Shown: in pieces, positions 35,901-50,900 of the stretch
Position numbering within the stretch: the first letter of the stretch is position 1
How the letters are laid out: every line of letters starts with the position of its first letter
DNA from: Doris montereyensis
Taxonomy: Eukaryota; Mollusca; Gastropoda; Nudibranchia; Dorididae
Assembly (NCBI GenBank): GCA_037039925.1
Contig: JAXRKP010000024.1
Location: 527,501 to 591,500 of the forward strand
DNA length: 64,000 bases
Direction: 5' to 3'
Translations under genes and position numbers: made by a program
The notes under the pieces: model-generated
Database searches by the model: none
The model's input: the letters and a program-made list of their open reading frames with translations, nothing else
What the model was told of the DNA's origin: nothing

Positions 35901-38845
35901 GTAGACATTAATGAAAAGAAAAAGTTAATGTATTAAGCTATGACATATCTTACTTGGTGATGATATTTGTATTTTTCACTCTTTTGGTTCTTATAAAAAA
36001 ATTTTTTTTAAAGCCATGCCTTCTCTTGGATTGCATCCCTCCCTTTACATATTTACCATAGCAATGTACATTGATGACTTGAATAAGATAGTTAAAACTC
36101 GAAAGCTTACTAGCTTTCAATATTATATATTAAGTAAAGGATTTAAACATCAAGACCACAGACTGTACAGGCATGGTTAATAATTTTAACCACATTATCT
36201 TAAAACAATGGTAGTAATACTTGAAACAATGGTAGTAATACTTGCAAAAAGACATTCATTATGATTTATTCCTGTTGAACTCAAGTAAAAAAAATATTTT
36301 GATTTAAATGTGTTGATGTAATCTATTAATATTATCATTCAAATGAAAATTGTGACAATACAAATAAATATTCCTTTTTTTAAAGGATTAATAAAGATAA
36401 TTGAATTGTAGGGGAAATGTATTTTCTAAATACCTTGATTCCTTCTTCATCATTCACACGCGAATCATCTTCACACACATCTCAGGGATTTTGGAGAAAT
36501 CAGGATGCTCTATGCAGATTTCCTTGAATATTCTTATTACTCTCTTTCTGACACTAATCCCAGTATCCTGAAAAGCAATTACATACGATTTATGCATTAG
36601 AAATGACATAAGATTTATGCAGAAAAAACAAGCCTCATATTTTCCTCCCCTTATGCTTTTACACCTATCCTTTACTTAGAATTGAACATGGTGCACAAAA
36701 CAGAACTGGAAAATGCTTGCAAATATCATGTTCACATCCAAATACCTGGCAAGTTCTAAGCAAACAATATTTATCGATGACGTGTGAAGCAAACTTGCAT
36801 CATACTATGATCGATTTTCCTTGCAATGCATAAAAAGTAAGAGGATATGCCAAAAGAGTAAATGAAAGACCTAAGGAACAGCCTAAAATCCAATATTAAA
36901 TCAAATGTATGACAAAATGATTAAAATGATAAAGCAAAAGCAGTATAGAAGACTCATCTCCTTTACATGTCCTTTGATGCATACTAGATCATTTTTAGTT
37001 TGTAAGCAACAGAGATAAAACATTTCAATCCTGAGAAGGATAAAAACTTCTTTCAGGTACGTTAAATGAGCATAAAAACTTACCAAAATTCGATCAGACA
37101 ACATGTCATAGTAGTTGGGTATGAGGTCAGGCTGAATAAGGATGAACTTGCCAACCAACTCGATTTGCAGCTTCTCTCACGGATGTCGACTGATCTAAGA
37201 ATCTCCCATGGACACCTCTTTGCATGTCAGACTGTAATGATTCAATTAAATTGCTTTGTTAAACAACTTTGAGATATAATATTATGCTTTTAGTGATTTA
37301 CCCTAGAAGCCTTTTTGACCTGGCCAAGGACAAAAAATACCTCTAGTTTATACATGTTCAGATTGTTAATTCCAGAGTAATTGCATCCTGTTTATTCACC
37401 TTTACACACTCAAATACTCGTAAACAGGCAGTCCCAAACTTGTTTGAACGCTGTTTGGCATTGATAATTACTCCACTTTTAGACTACATAAATTAGTATT
37501 AGATCTAATACTGTGTACACACTAGGATTACCAATAATCTACCCAACTCATAAATCTTTCCTACATAATGAAATAAGAAGGCACCATTAGTCCCCCCCCC
37601 CCAACAAAGCTATTTTAGACTAGATCTAGATTCTTGGGCTAGATCTAGATCTAAATTTATATTTTCTGAACTGCCAAGTTGAGAAACGAGAGAAGAGGAA
37701 CAAACATGGAGATAGGGAGGGATAAATGAGGAATTTGTGGGACGTATTTTACTGACTAAGTCACTTCGACATTTTGATTTTAAAACAGATCACAGAGACT
37801 TCTTTCAACAGACACTACAAAATATATACCTGTCGTCAATGCATTGATTGTTTGTTTAACTAAATTTCACCCTTTCCGCCATTGCGGTGATCTCTGGGTG
37901 AATTAAAAAGAAACAGCAAGATGAAAGGTAGGTAAAAGAGTGAAAGGAAAGTAGAAGGACCAACCAGCAGCACCCATCCGTCAATACAGAATAAGAAATA
38001 GAAATACTACAAATTCCACATTCGATTATTTGCCATTCAATGAATGAAGAGAAAACAATTGAGAAGAATATTGTCAGACTCAAGACTGAAGGAATTATCA
38101 ATACTAGCCACTGCAAATACCAGAACACACACTAACAATGAAAAAAATAAAGAAGCAAGGTGGGACAAGCTACCGATTGTTTGTTTCTTTGAATTTTACC
38201 GCATCCACCATTGCAGTGATCTCAGGGTGAATTAAGAGGTAACACCAAGATAAAAGAAAAGTGAGAGAAGGAATGGAAAGAAGTAGGACCTACCAGCAGC
38301 ACCCGCCAACCGCTTGCAGCTAACAATTAGCTGGATGGAGGGACAAATGACGTTTGGGAGGGACAAATGACGTTTGGGAGGAACAAATACGTTTAGGAGG
38401 CACAGAGGAGCAAATGACATTTCAACGGGACAAATGACATTTAGGAGAGACAGGAAACAAATGATGTTTGGTACGGATGAAGGAACAAATGATGTTTTTC
38501 ACACATTAGGCTACTAAAAATAACTAGATCAAGCTTAGCTATACCCAGTACTATAGTGAACTGAAAGTCACTAAAAGAAACAAAGGGATGCTGGAAACAA
38601 CTCAAACTCTTAGAGTAATGAATTATTTATAGCTTACAATTTTTGTTTCGCATTTCTTTGCCATGACAAATATAAGTTCTTCCACCAAACATCTTGGCGA
38701 CTACAAAGAAATTTAGAAGTCGGAAAAAGAGTAAACAGAACACATGAGAAGGGTATGTGTGTGTGAAGATACCTCATTAGTATATGTGTGCACAGTATAT
38801 GTGTGCACAAGCAGTCAATTTCGAGATGTGAGAGGTGTCAACATG

Positions 38846-38906
<61 letters not shown>

Positions 38907-41900
38907 AGGGAGGGAGGGAGGGAGGGAGGGAGGGAGGGAGAGAGAGACAGAGAGAGAGAGAGAGGAGGGGATGTGGATGGACAGTGCATTTCTGTCACTA
39001 CAGGAAAAATAATGAGAGGGCTTGGCGGGACCCACGCTCAAGCTGGTCTGATTATTTGCGAGCCGACTCTTCTTTCCCCCTTTAAAATAATTGATAGTTT
39101 TCACAATTGGCAAATTTCTGACAACTGTCGGAAGATTTACAGGTATGACACTCAGTAACTTTTTAATTGTTTTACTGCTGTTAAAACAGTGCCTGAAATG
39201 CTGTGATGAATATTCCACCAACAGTGTAAAATTTCACCATTGTAATCTTACCCGTGCCAAAATTCAGGATCAGCTTCTACCACAGCTGTAAGGCATTTCA
39301 TGGCTTTGGTCCTCACTGCAACAGCCGTTTCCCTCAGCACTTGAAGAATCTAAAATGATCAAAATCTCTATTAAGTGATGATCCACAACAAGACTTGGTG
39401 CATAAGCCTTGATAAAGAAAAAACATACTGAAGAATATTCATAATCAAAGTGAACAAAAGTTGCTTGGCTTACAACTCGATGGAAATTTAATAAAAACAT
39501 GGGTCTTTAAGAGATAAATAGATTGTACTTCATATGCATAATGGAGTAAAAATTTAATAAGAGCAAACCTGCGTGAGGTAGATATCAAAACTTTGAGCAA
39601 ATGGACGTTTCGAGGAAAGGTATCTTGCAACAAGGCAAGCACTGTCATAATCAAGTTTTGCTCCAGCATGTCTGAAGATAAGAGAAAAGAGGAGATTGTA
39701 AGATGATTGGCTGACAGTAACTATTACATTTAGATAGCCTGGAGCATTTACATGTGTGAGGTTGGGGGTTACAGATACACCCTCTTACTAAAAAATGTAT
39801 AAAACCTCTACTGTTATTGATAACATTCAAAACAAAATAATAATAACAATAATTTTTAAAATATTTATGCACAGTTCTATTGCGCACAATCCCATGTGTA
39901 GTCAGGGCTCTAGGTGCATTACAATAATTGACACACAATATACTACACTAATGTTTAATTTACCAAAGGTTACAAATTTCAGTTTTGAGTGAATATTCCG
40001 GCATATTGTAAAGAGAGCTAAAATAATACGAAAGACCAGAGAGTTTGCCGGCAATGACAGAAATCACAACAAAACAAAGCTAGCACAGCAGCGCCATACT
40101 AATAGACAAGCCTCTTGGTCATGAGTTATTACTAGAGATTCACACAGTAATATAAATGCTCTCCTTCCTTTCTGGGTAAAGTAAAACGCTACAAACAAGA
40201 ACCGTGGGTATCTAACTAATAAAATATGCATGGCCTTTTAGAATTACACAACAGGATTCTGAATACTCCGTTGAGAAAATTTACCTGATAGCTATTTGCT
40301 TTCTACTGGAGGATGCAACTTGCGTGTACAAAAAACTTTTCCGCTTTTCAGCATTTTGCATGACCTCTGTAGAAGTTTCATCCTTCTTTTCATTAAAATC
40401 ATCCTCTTGATCTTCTCCGGAAGTATTGTGTTGAGCTTTGAGAGATTTTTCAGCCTCCACTGTGGTATCACGAAACCATTGGGCAATATAAAACTGCCTT
40501 GCAAACTGATACAATGAAGGAGAAAATGACGCCGTACAGCTTTAGCTTCATTAAATGACAAAGATATGAATGAAAATATTTGCATGGTGTAAAATTCAGT
40601 TTTTTAATTATTTTTAAAAAAAGAATCTCTAAAAAAATGATTTTCAATATTATTGTTTCCAAGAATTTCTAATTTCACGATGAACCTCGTTTTCATAGAT
40701 ATTTAAGTTTGAATATAGAATGACATAACTGGCCTCGCCATTAATTCAATATGAAGCTTTTAACAGTCTTTACAGAATATATTAACTTACAAACAATGCT
40801 GATTCACTTTGTGAGTTATAACTCAAGTATTCCAACATGGCTTGTTGCAGTCTTTCTGTGGTATCGGGTAACACCTTCTGCGAGAAGCAAACGAAATGTG
40901 CGTAAGGAAGATGATCACAAAAGAAGAGGAGAATGGTTCGAAGAGTCATTTGCTTTTAATCTAATCTAGATAAATGCCCCATAGACTCTTATATCCACAG
41001 CTGTTATATAATGAAATCTGGCCTAATATGTGGTTTCTTAAGGTTTTCAGCAGTTGACTGCCTCTTCCATTGTCCCACCTCATTACATTTCTTTCTTTAG
41101 TGAATCAAAGCTCTTTGTGTCTTAAAAACGTACCTAGAACATGCGACTAAAGGAAATAAGTTTGATGATGAAGGAATTTCAGCAGCAGATTAAAGCTTCC
41201 TTTTTTCCCTAGGAGTTCAATTGTTACCCCCTTATGCATCAATTTATTGATTACATCCCCATTCTAAATAAGTAAATTAGTTGGGGGTTTTTTGGTGAAC
41301 ATTCAACTTACCTCCTTCTTTTTGCTCCAGTGTTTGTTTCTTCTTCCTCATTTTCACTAACCTTAAAAAAAAGATCATTTTAAGAGTTGATTTAGGACAT
41401 TCCATACCTACTCAAAAACAAATGTAGCAAACAACAAACTTTAAAAAAAAAAGAAGAATAGATCACATAATTGTTGCAAACCAAGAATACAGAAGTAAAA
41501 TATAAACCATATCATTCACTTCTAAGTCGTTTATAAGTTAAAATACCTTCTGAACAATGTCCTCAATAACATCTTGGTTCAGTTGGCTTGTAACTGCATC
41601 CTTTCTAAGCCTTGCAGCAACAATACCAAGGTATTCTAGTGAAGCAACCCTCAAAGACATGTCAGTAGCTTTACTACTAAACTGTTGGACCTGTTCAATG
41701 AAAACAATAGAAAGATATGGATGTACTAACAGAACATTGGTACCTTTATACCTTTAAAAAAAAAGTATTTATAAAGAAGAAGAAGAAAGAGAAGAAAAGA
41801 ATCATTCACTTTTTCCTGACAGATATCTCATAGTTATAGGATAATCTCATATTCATTTCTATCAATGTTGAAAGCAGATTTTACACAAAGTTTTACTTTT

Positions 41901-44900
41901 TAAACTTTACACAAAAAAGTGAAACATTTCTTGGAACATTTTTCACTTTAAACATGCCATACCTCATTAAAGAAAATTACTGTAACGCTACTCTGTGTAT
42001 TCTAATTTTCAGAAGGTGAGGAAATTATAAAATATATGTATGCAGATACTGCGCACATCATTCATTTCCAGTTAGGCATTAACACTACCCCTGATCTTCC
42101 TTTTATTGACTTATGCAGACAATCATTATCAAGTGTCAATCGAATCTCTCAATTAGACATAACTTTCATAATAAAATCAAACATTTGACTGATATTTCTA
42201 AACCCAAATTATCTGTTTTTAACATAGTTTCTCAAGCTACTTCCCTTACAAAAGACAAGGCCATTTATTTCACTGATATTACTATATTATGATAGCATGT
42301 AGTCTTTGCTATAATGATAAATCTGTACAACAATCATGATAAACTATAGCTTATACATTTGCACCAGATGTTTAAACATCCCTTGAATAAATTATCATTT
42401 TTATTAATTAAAAAGAAGAAAGAAACAGAATTAAAATGTTCAAGAAGTAATGTTTGCAGAATCCTACCAAAATTTTCCCCAAAAGACTAAGCAACAGCTC
42501 TGAAGCAGGCCATTCTGGTTTATTCACTGTCGAGAGAAGATCTTGGACAAAATTTTCAAACAAAGGTCTGTAATCCTCCTCTCCCTTTGTTGTGCATCTG
42601 GAAAATAAAATAAAAATTTTCAAATATAACGAAAAAAGAATGAATTGTTTAAATCATGAAATTTTCACTTCATAAAATAGATGTTCTGGCAAATATGACC
42701 TAAAAAATCCTAAAAATGACTAGAAAAAATTCAACTGAGATAACTTTTGATTTGTTGATGAGTCACAGTATACACATATGCACGTAAAATGTACAAAAAA
42801 TTTCATTAAAATCAGTTTCTTTTATTGATCCACCAAATGCTGTGATCTCATGGTGACTTCAGAAGAAACAGCAAATTGAAAGATAAATGAGTGAAAGTGT
42901 GAAGGGTAAGATGTAGAACCTACCAGTAGTACCCGCCAACCTCCTGCATATCAGATAGACATTAGCTTGTCCAAACCGTAGTAGCGTAATATGGCTTACA
43001 CCATTGGACAGATCTATTCAAGCCCTTTCCAACCATGTGTGTTGTGATAGGGAATGTGTAATACAATGTGCTCTCACACTCTAGTAAACAAGGATGGTCA
43101 GACGTGAAAGCCAGTGGCGAGCCGGTGAAAAACCAACTCTCGAGACACTCTCTCTTTCTTCGCTTTCTGCGATAGCTCAATGAATGAGTCGGCTCTGAGT
43201 GGTCAAATCAGATTGTGCTAAAAATAGGCTTTACAATGATACCCCATAATCCTGCCGATGTCAAAGTTAAGAGCTCGTCCGAGGCGATTTAAGTTTTAAA
43301 ACGCTCCGTAGAGCCACTTACACAAGAAACTCAGAGAAAACGAGCCCACAAAAAGAAAACTCATTCAATTTTGCATTAGAAACTACTAGCATCATTAAAT
43401 TTCGACTTTGCGAGTTACCGTGACAGAGCTTTGTTTAACCAAAAACACTGCAGAGCCTTCTAACTAGATCTAGTAAGCAGTGCTGACCAGTCGCTCGGCT
43501 CGGGCCGTGTGTGCGTCATCCATTTAGTGCGTAGAGACAAATTATGCCGTTTTGGCATTTTTAAAATTTCTAAATCGATAAAAAGCGGTCTTGTAGTTTT
43601 CGGAGTTGTGAAAAAATTGGGCTCATTCTATGTATTTTTAAGAAGTATGAGTTTTGTGAGTGGTCTTTTTTTGCGAGATATAGAAGGTTAAATTTGGTGT
43701 ATTGGCCCATTCGAAAATTTACAAATTCATAACTTCATTTAATATTGTCCTACAGAAATGATTTAATATTGTCCTACAGAAATGATTTTGGTACCAAATT
43801 ACTCAGATAATAAAGTTCTTTCCAGTGGTAGCAAATGTTTTTCCAATGCTTACACTTGAGATTTCAGTTTGGACTACCTACAGACATTAAATAAAAAGTT
43901 ATGAATAAAATTTTAATGAGATCCATTTCCTGTTTTCAGTGATTTTATTACTGCCGTCAATAATCCTTTTTAAGAATGCCAAGAGTTAAGTAAATGCTTA
44001 CTTTTTCAAAAACACAGACAGAAAATTGTATCCTGTTCGCATTGCAGTCTCGTAGGAAGTAACTATGATAACGTCATTGTCACTTTTTGTTAGTGCACCC
44101 TGAAAAGAGAAATATGAAAAATGTGGTATTAAAGTGATCAAGGAAATGGTGCTATGATAGCTATGATAGAGTTCTAATAATGCAATCATACTCTTTTGTG
44201 GATATAAGTGTGAAGCCTTACATATCTTGCAATTTGTCATTCAGACATTTTCTCAAGATATCCCTGTCTGAGACATCTCCTTTCAAATAAAAGTGTTTAA
44301 CACTTCCTTGTTCCATATAGAAGAGTAGCTATGATCTAAAAAGGAAGGCGAACATTCACCAGTATGCTTATCAACTAATATGTAATATTGTATTAGCAAA
44401 CAAACCACTGTGATCCAGTAAAGAAAAATATTGATACAAAAAGTCACGACAGAAAAAAAGAAATTAAACAGTTACCTCCTCTGATGAGCCTTTTCTTTCA
44501 ATTTTTCTTCTCTTCAATAACATCATTTTCCACATCCAGTTCGTCACCAGGCAGTTGTACAACACACTGGATCAGTTGCAATGCCAGTGCTGTGACCATC
44601 TGTATTGATTCTTCTGACGTTAATCTGAAACAAGTGGAGAAACATAAGGAAATCTCTCATATACCCTGCATAACAAACAGATACACAGTATCATTAATTG
44701 TATTTTCATCAATGTCCCAAAAAAAAAAAGAAAGAAGTTTTTATCATGAGGACTTGGGAAAAAAAAACAAGTGAGTATGCAAGACAGAAAAGTAACCATG
44801 GACTGAAATTTTTTTTTTTTTTTTTTAAACTGTATGAAAAAATCTGTTAAAAATTAACATCCCATACCTGTAATTCCTGAGGTTTCTTTTTGCTTGAAGG

Positions 44901-47900
44901 AAGTCTTGCTAAACTCGCAAAAATATCCTCTAAAATGAGCTGCCTGTGTTTTGAATAGCGTGAAAATACCTGAGAATAAAAGAATTATTTTTTTAATGAA
45001 AGATTTCACAAATCAAAGATTGCATTTTGTAAAATGTGTCTTTCAAAATGATGCAAGTACATCACAATATCACAAAAATACAAACAGAGAAAATAGAAGA
45101 AAAGATAGAAGCAGCAATGCAAGATAAGCAACCCCTAGAAGTAACACAACAGACTGAATGATGACACATTTTTGACACAGCATGTTTCATGCACAAAATA
45201 TCAGAAGAATAAACAATTTTTTCAGAGGACCAAAAACATACATTAGACATCCTTGTGTGTGTCTGTGTGTATATGTGTCATAAAATCAGCAAAGTTATTT
45301 TTATCTTATGTGGTAATCATTTACATTCAACATGCTATAAATCTGACATAGTATTAGTTCAATACTTTGAAATTTAACAAGATGAAACCGAATTAGATAT
45401 GCATGCTTTCAATGAGACATGGTATAGCATATTGTACAATGATTCAAGGCTATCATGTTTCTAGGATTTTCATATTTAAAAACTTTCATGTTTAGCAAAA
45501 TGCTGATTTGCATTAGTTTTGTTTGAGGTTTAAAAAACATTGTTGTATGTGTTGGAATGACATGTTAAATCTTTTTTATATGAAGTACAAAACATTGACC
45601 ACTGTTTCTTCAGGCAACCATATTACTCACCGTTGTGACAAGTTTCATAGCACTCAGCTGTAATTCACTGATATTCTCTACAAAGAAGGTGGACACACCA
45701 AGGGATGAGACCTAAAAACAGATATTTGAGACAGAGTTATATGGATCTCTGAACACTGATGTTTATTGAAATTTCCAGTTCTACCATGACAAGATTTTTA
45801 GTCATTTTTCTCATCTCTTTTTGTCAGCTGCAGCTATCATGGGCGACAAATTACATTTCAGAAATTTTACCTCTGGCAAGTTTTCCATCAAACTAGGTGA
45901 CATGCATTATTGAACAATTTAACAACAATGAGATATACATGTCTAAACGAAATGTAGACCTGCAGATGCCTGACCATTACATTTCAGGTCAAGCAGTCAT
46001 GGTCTCCTACAGGGTGAGAGTACAATTAAATAAAAGGAGAAAACTTCAAAGACCAAAATGTCCATACCTGTAATATAACTGTATCTGTTAGCTCTTGAAT
46101 CTCCAATAAGCTTGCAAGAGAATTGACCAAGTCAGACATTTTGTTGTAAAGGCTGATAGTTGATTTATGCTTAACCGAGCCAGCTCTCGCCCTCTTTGCC
46201 TTCAGACTCCCATGATAGCCATCTAGAAAAGAAAACAGTACATGTAAAACTGATCTTGAATAGAAAAAACACATTAAGTAAAGGTAAGGACCACCTCTAT
46301 GAAGCCTCATATACCATATGATATGTTAATGAAAGACATTGTTCAAGAAATACGAAGACGTACATGGAGATGGTCAAACAGTGGACAGGTAAGCACCTGT
46401 ATGGGGAGTAGATGATCCCACCCTCCATGAGTCTCCTGCTGCCTTGCAGGTTGGTCTTGGCTGACCAAAGGCTAAGGGAGTTAACCCTGACAGAAAAGAA
46501 CCTGCTGCCTTGCATGTCGGTCTTGAATAAACCAATAGTAAAACAGATATACTAATCTGGGATAAAAAGATTTATCAGTGAAAGGCAGATGAACCTGACA
46601 GAAAATAACAAAGCCTGGTAGGGGGCCTCAAGGTGGCAGCCCTCCATCTACCAACAGTACAGTGGGCTAATCCCCTGCTTATCCAAAACCAAACTGATGC
46701 AGAGAAATAAATGTAATATACCCGGCTCGACCTTTCAATGACGAAAATGGAAACGAACACGGACTGTGATTTTTTTAACATGGAATGTTAGTGCAATAAA
46801 TGGAAAAAGGTTAGAATCAGTTGAAGAAACGGAAAAAATCAAAGTATGACACTTTGGCCATTACAGAAACAAAGAAAAAAAGACAAGGAATAGAAAATGT
46901 AGGACCAAATCATATTTTAATCTTCTCAGGAGTAGATTTCAAAGATAGAGCTAGAGCAGGAGCAGGCCTTCTAGTGTATAAAAGGCATGAAAAGCTACTA
47001 AANNNNNNNNNNNNNNNNNNNNNNNNNNNNNNNNNNNNNNNTTATTAGAGGTAAATATTAAACCAAAAGGAAGAGAAATTAAATTATTAATAGCTTATAG
47101 AACAAACAAAGACGCAACTAAAGAAGAAAAAGATACATTCGAAAACGATTTACAAATAACTGCAGAGAATCTTAAACCCAAACAGGAACTAATGCTTTTA
47201 GGAGATTTAAACGCTAGAGTAGGAACAGTATGGAAACGTCAGGAAGAATAAAAGGTAAAGAAGGAGAGCAACAACTTCTCAAAATGGAGAGACTCATAGA
47301 TTTTTGCCTAAAGAATAACATGAAAATAGCCAACACCTTTTTTTCCTCATAAAGATATCCACAAATATACAAGAGTAAACGAAGACAGGTGTGAAAAATC
47401 AATGATAGACTACATAATAGTTAGCAGCTCCCTTTTTACAGTACATTGAATGCAAGAGTAAACAGAGGAACAGAAATATTTAGTGAATGCCAAAATGAGA
47501 TTACTGACTGAAGAAAACAAGCAGAAAAGGAAAGAGAAGAAAGCTACTAAACTCAAAATAGAGGAACTAAATAAACCAATAGTAAAACAGATATACTAAT
47601 TTGGGATAAAAACATTTATCAGTGAAAGGCAGATGAATCTGAATAGCACAATAGAAGAAAAGTGGCAAATGTCTAAAGAAACACTCCTCAGTTGTACTCA
47701 AGAGGTCTGTGGTAGGAAACAAATTAAAGGAGGCAGGAAAAGAACAGCATGGTGGAATGAGAATGTCAAGACTAAGATCAAAGAAAAAGAAGGATGCCTG
47801 GAAGAAATACTTAAAACAAAGAGACCAGAGGATAGGATAGATTACATGAATAAAAGAACTATCGCCAAAGAGGAAATGAGGAAAGCAAAACAGGAACAAT

Positions 47901-50900
47901 GGGAAGAGTCTGGACAAAGACTTTAAGGCAATGAAGAGCACGAGAAAGACCAAAGAATGCCAAATACGACAAATTAAGAATTCCAAAGGAGCAATAATGA
48001 AAGAAGACAGCCAAATCATGGAAACATAGAGAAAGTATTTTCAACAATTACATAATCCCTCCAGAACATATAAAACAAGGAGTAAAGATCAATAAGGAAG
48101 AGTAACAAGTAATCCAGAGGAGACAGTTGAAGATGTAGACATCTCAATGGAAGAAATCCAAACAGCTATAAGAAAAGTGAAATTAGGAAAAGCCTCAGCA
48201 TATCAAGTTCATCCAGAAATGATTACAAACCAAGGGAGAGACGCAGACAAACTACTACATGCAATATGCCAACAAGCATGGAAGTCCAAACAGGTGCCAG
48301 ACGACTGGAATAAGGGAACGGTAGTCCTAATACATAAGAAAGAATCAACTATGGAATGCTCAAACTATAGAGGGATATCACTACTTAGCTTACCAGGAAA
48401 AGTGTATGCCAGGATATAAGACTAAGGAAAAGAGAAGATTAGATTGAAGAACATCAGAGTGGATTTAGACCAGGAAGAAGTGTACAAGACCACATATCTA
48501 CAATTAGACAAATAATAGAAAAATTCCTTGGGAGAAACATTGACTTGCACCTGTGTTTTATAGACTTAGAAAAGGCATTTGACACTGTGAGAAGGACGAA
48601 CTATGACATTCCTTAAAAGAACACAATGTTGATCAAAATTTAATAGAAGCCATTAAAAGTTTTTACAATAAACTGGAAACATATCTGCAGAATTTGATAT
48701 AGATATAGGAGTAAGACAGGGTTGTATCTTAAGTCCTCTTTTATTTATCACATTTATGGATTCAGTTGCAAATGCATCCTCAAAAATTAAGAAAATGAAT
48801 GTAGGTATGTGGAAGCTCCAACCAGTAAATGTATCAATGCTTTCATTTGCCGATGACTTAGTTCTGTTTGGAAAATCAGAAAGTGACCTTCAGTCGAATA
48901 TCAACATTATAAACAATGAACTAAATAAAAGAGAAATGAGAGTAAATGCAAAGAAAACCAAAACAATGCTAGTAACTAGGGAAGCTAAGGCAGAAAATCA
49001 TAAAAAGGAGTGATGATTAACTCTGAGGAAAAACTAAGGGAAGAAATCAGCTAGAGAATCAAAAAAGCAAGTGCGTCTAGGAAAGGCTTTGTAGGTAAAC
49101 AAGAATTGTCAACAAAAACGAAAATGGCAGTATAGAACACAGTTTATTGTCCTTCTCTCCTCTATGGCAGCAAAACCTGGACCTTAGGCAGTAGAGAATA
49201 CAGTAGAGTAAAGGCAGCTGAAATGAAATATCTACGAAGAGTGGTAGGGAAAACTAAAAGAGACAAAATCAGAAACACAACAATAAGAGATCAAACCAAA
49301 GCAGATAGCATAAAAACTAAGATAGAAATAAATCAATTGAGATGTAAACAGAATGAATGACAATAGAATAGCTAAATCAGTATACAGTGCTAAAGCCCAA
49401 GGTAAAAGACCAAAAGGCAGACCTCGGAGAAAGTGGGAAGAAGATATAAAAGAGGCATTGAAGCATAGAAATTTAACTTTTTGAAAGGAAACAGAAAATG
49501 CCAGAACAGCGCATCCTTGAAAAGACCATCTCAGGCATCTGAACCCATACATCGAAAGGTAGAATGGGAACTGATAAAGAAAGAAAGACATGGAGATGGC
49601 TTATACAGATCCTTCATATGAAAAAATCAAGACATCCATATTCACATCTTTAAAATGGACACAAGGAAAAAGAAAAGAAAAGGAGACTATCTAGAACATG
49701 GAGAAGAACTATTGAAGAAGAAAGGGTGTGAATAGGAAAGTCATTGTATGAGTTGAAGTGGCCAACCTAAGACAGAAATAGATTAAGCGATTTGTTGACG
49801 CCTTGTACTCTTCCATGGAGCTATGAGATATGTTAATGAGAAAAATTGTTTCTGAACTTATCAGGTGATTTATATAGTAACTTAAAAACATAGTATGATG
49901 ATCAAGAGAGCCCTGCAACATTGTTAAATTATTATTCATTGACTGGATGCTTTCAAATGGCTAAATGTTTTAAATTAGTGGCCATCTATGTGTCCTCACA
50001 GCAGACCTATTGTATTAACTTTCTATCAAAAGAAATTATATGGTGTTTAACAAAAATTTAGAATTAGCAAAGACAGTAAAATCCTTGTAAAATTCTTTTT
50101 TCCAAAGCCAATTTTAAAATAAGATAACATGATGCAGGTCTGAGATAAACTAGTGCTTAATGAATTGAATCTTCATCTGAAATTCATCAATGAGAAGGGT
50201 AGGTAAGCAGGTGAAGAACAGCCGCTATTGTGAAACAGTGCTGTGATCGTCAAAGTAAGACTGCTGCTGATGAAATAAAAAAAGCTCTAGGGCAGTTGAA
50301 AGCAAAGGAAGTGGAAGCAATATTTACAATTGCCCACTAAAAGCATCAAACCACCTCCGAGAAGAAACTGCATATGCATTTACTTCTTTATATTCACTTG
50401 CCCTTGCACTGAAAAGTGCTTTATATCTTCGGTCACATACGCTCTGAATTCAACATTAAAAAATACCTCTTGCTTTAGGATCAATTCTATACACAGGATC
50501 AAACTCAGGATAAATGGTGTTGTGTAGCTGGAATTTTGCGTAGAGGATTATCCTTTCAATGACATCTTCCAAATAGACTTGCTTCGGCATGTTCCGGCCC
50601 GTCATAATTGCCAACGCCGTTAGGGACGCATCCATGCTCGCATTACACGGTCCATTGTCAATTCCCTCCACAATCGAGATTCGTCCTCATCCTCTTCCTA
50701 AAAAATTTGAGGTACAAATAATGTTTCGATAGAGAATTATAATATAATCAAGTAAATTTCTCATTACAAACGTGGCAAGGGAAATCTAACTGAAAATGAC
50801 AAAATCTATAAGCATATATCTTCTTTTTTAAATAGATTTCTCTTACAAAGAAAAGGTGGCATTGGGATGTTTTGGGCTGGATATCCTGTAAGATCCTCAT

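Larger units (their letters stand above)
46345..49826 (+). mobile_element. LINE family A, near full-length copy 3, antisense in NIPBL intron 13
   Basis: Plus strand, in order: endonuclease domain (TLAITETKKKRQG near 46850; LLGDLNARVG near 47200), a linker with GRKRTAWWNENVKTKIK, then reverse transcriptase motifs KGTVVLIHKK, NYRGISLLSL, HLCFIDLEKAFDTV (~48560), GCILSPLLFI, LSFADDLVLFGKS (catalytic FADD, ~48850) and the 3' part YGSKTWTLGSREYSRVK. Several frameshifts and stops are present and 39 unknown bases interrupt the endonuclease. A 13-bp identity with further similarity at 46320-46345 and 49827-49852 may be a diverged target-site duplication. Resembles endonuclease/RT LINEs mis-named craniofacial development protein 2. 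Confidence 0.88.
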
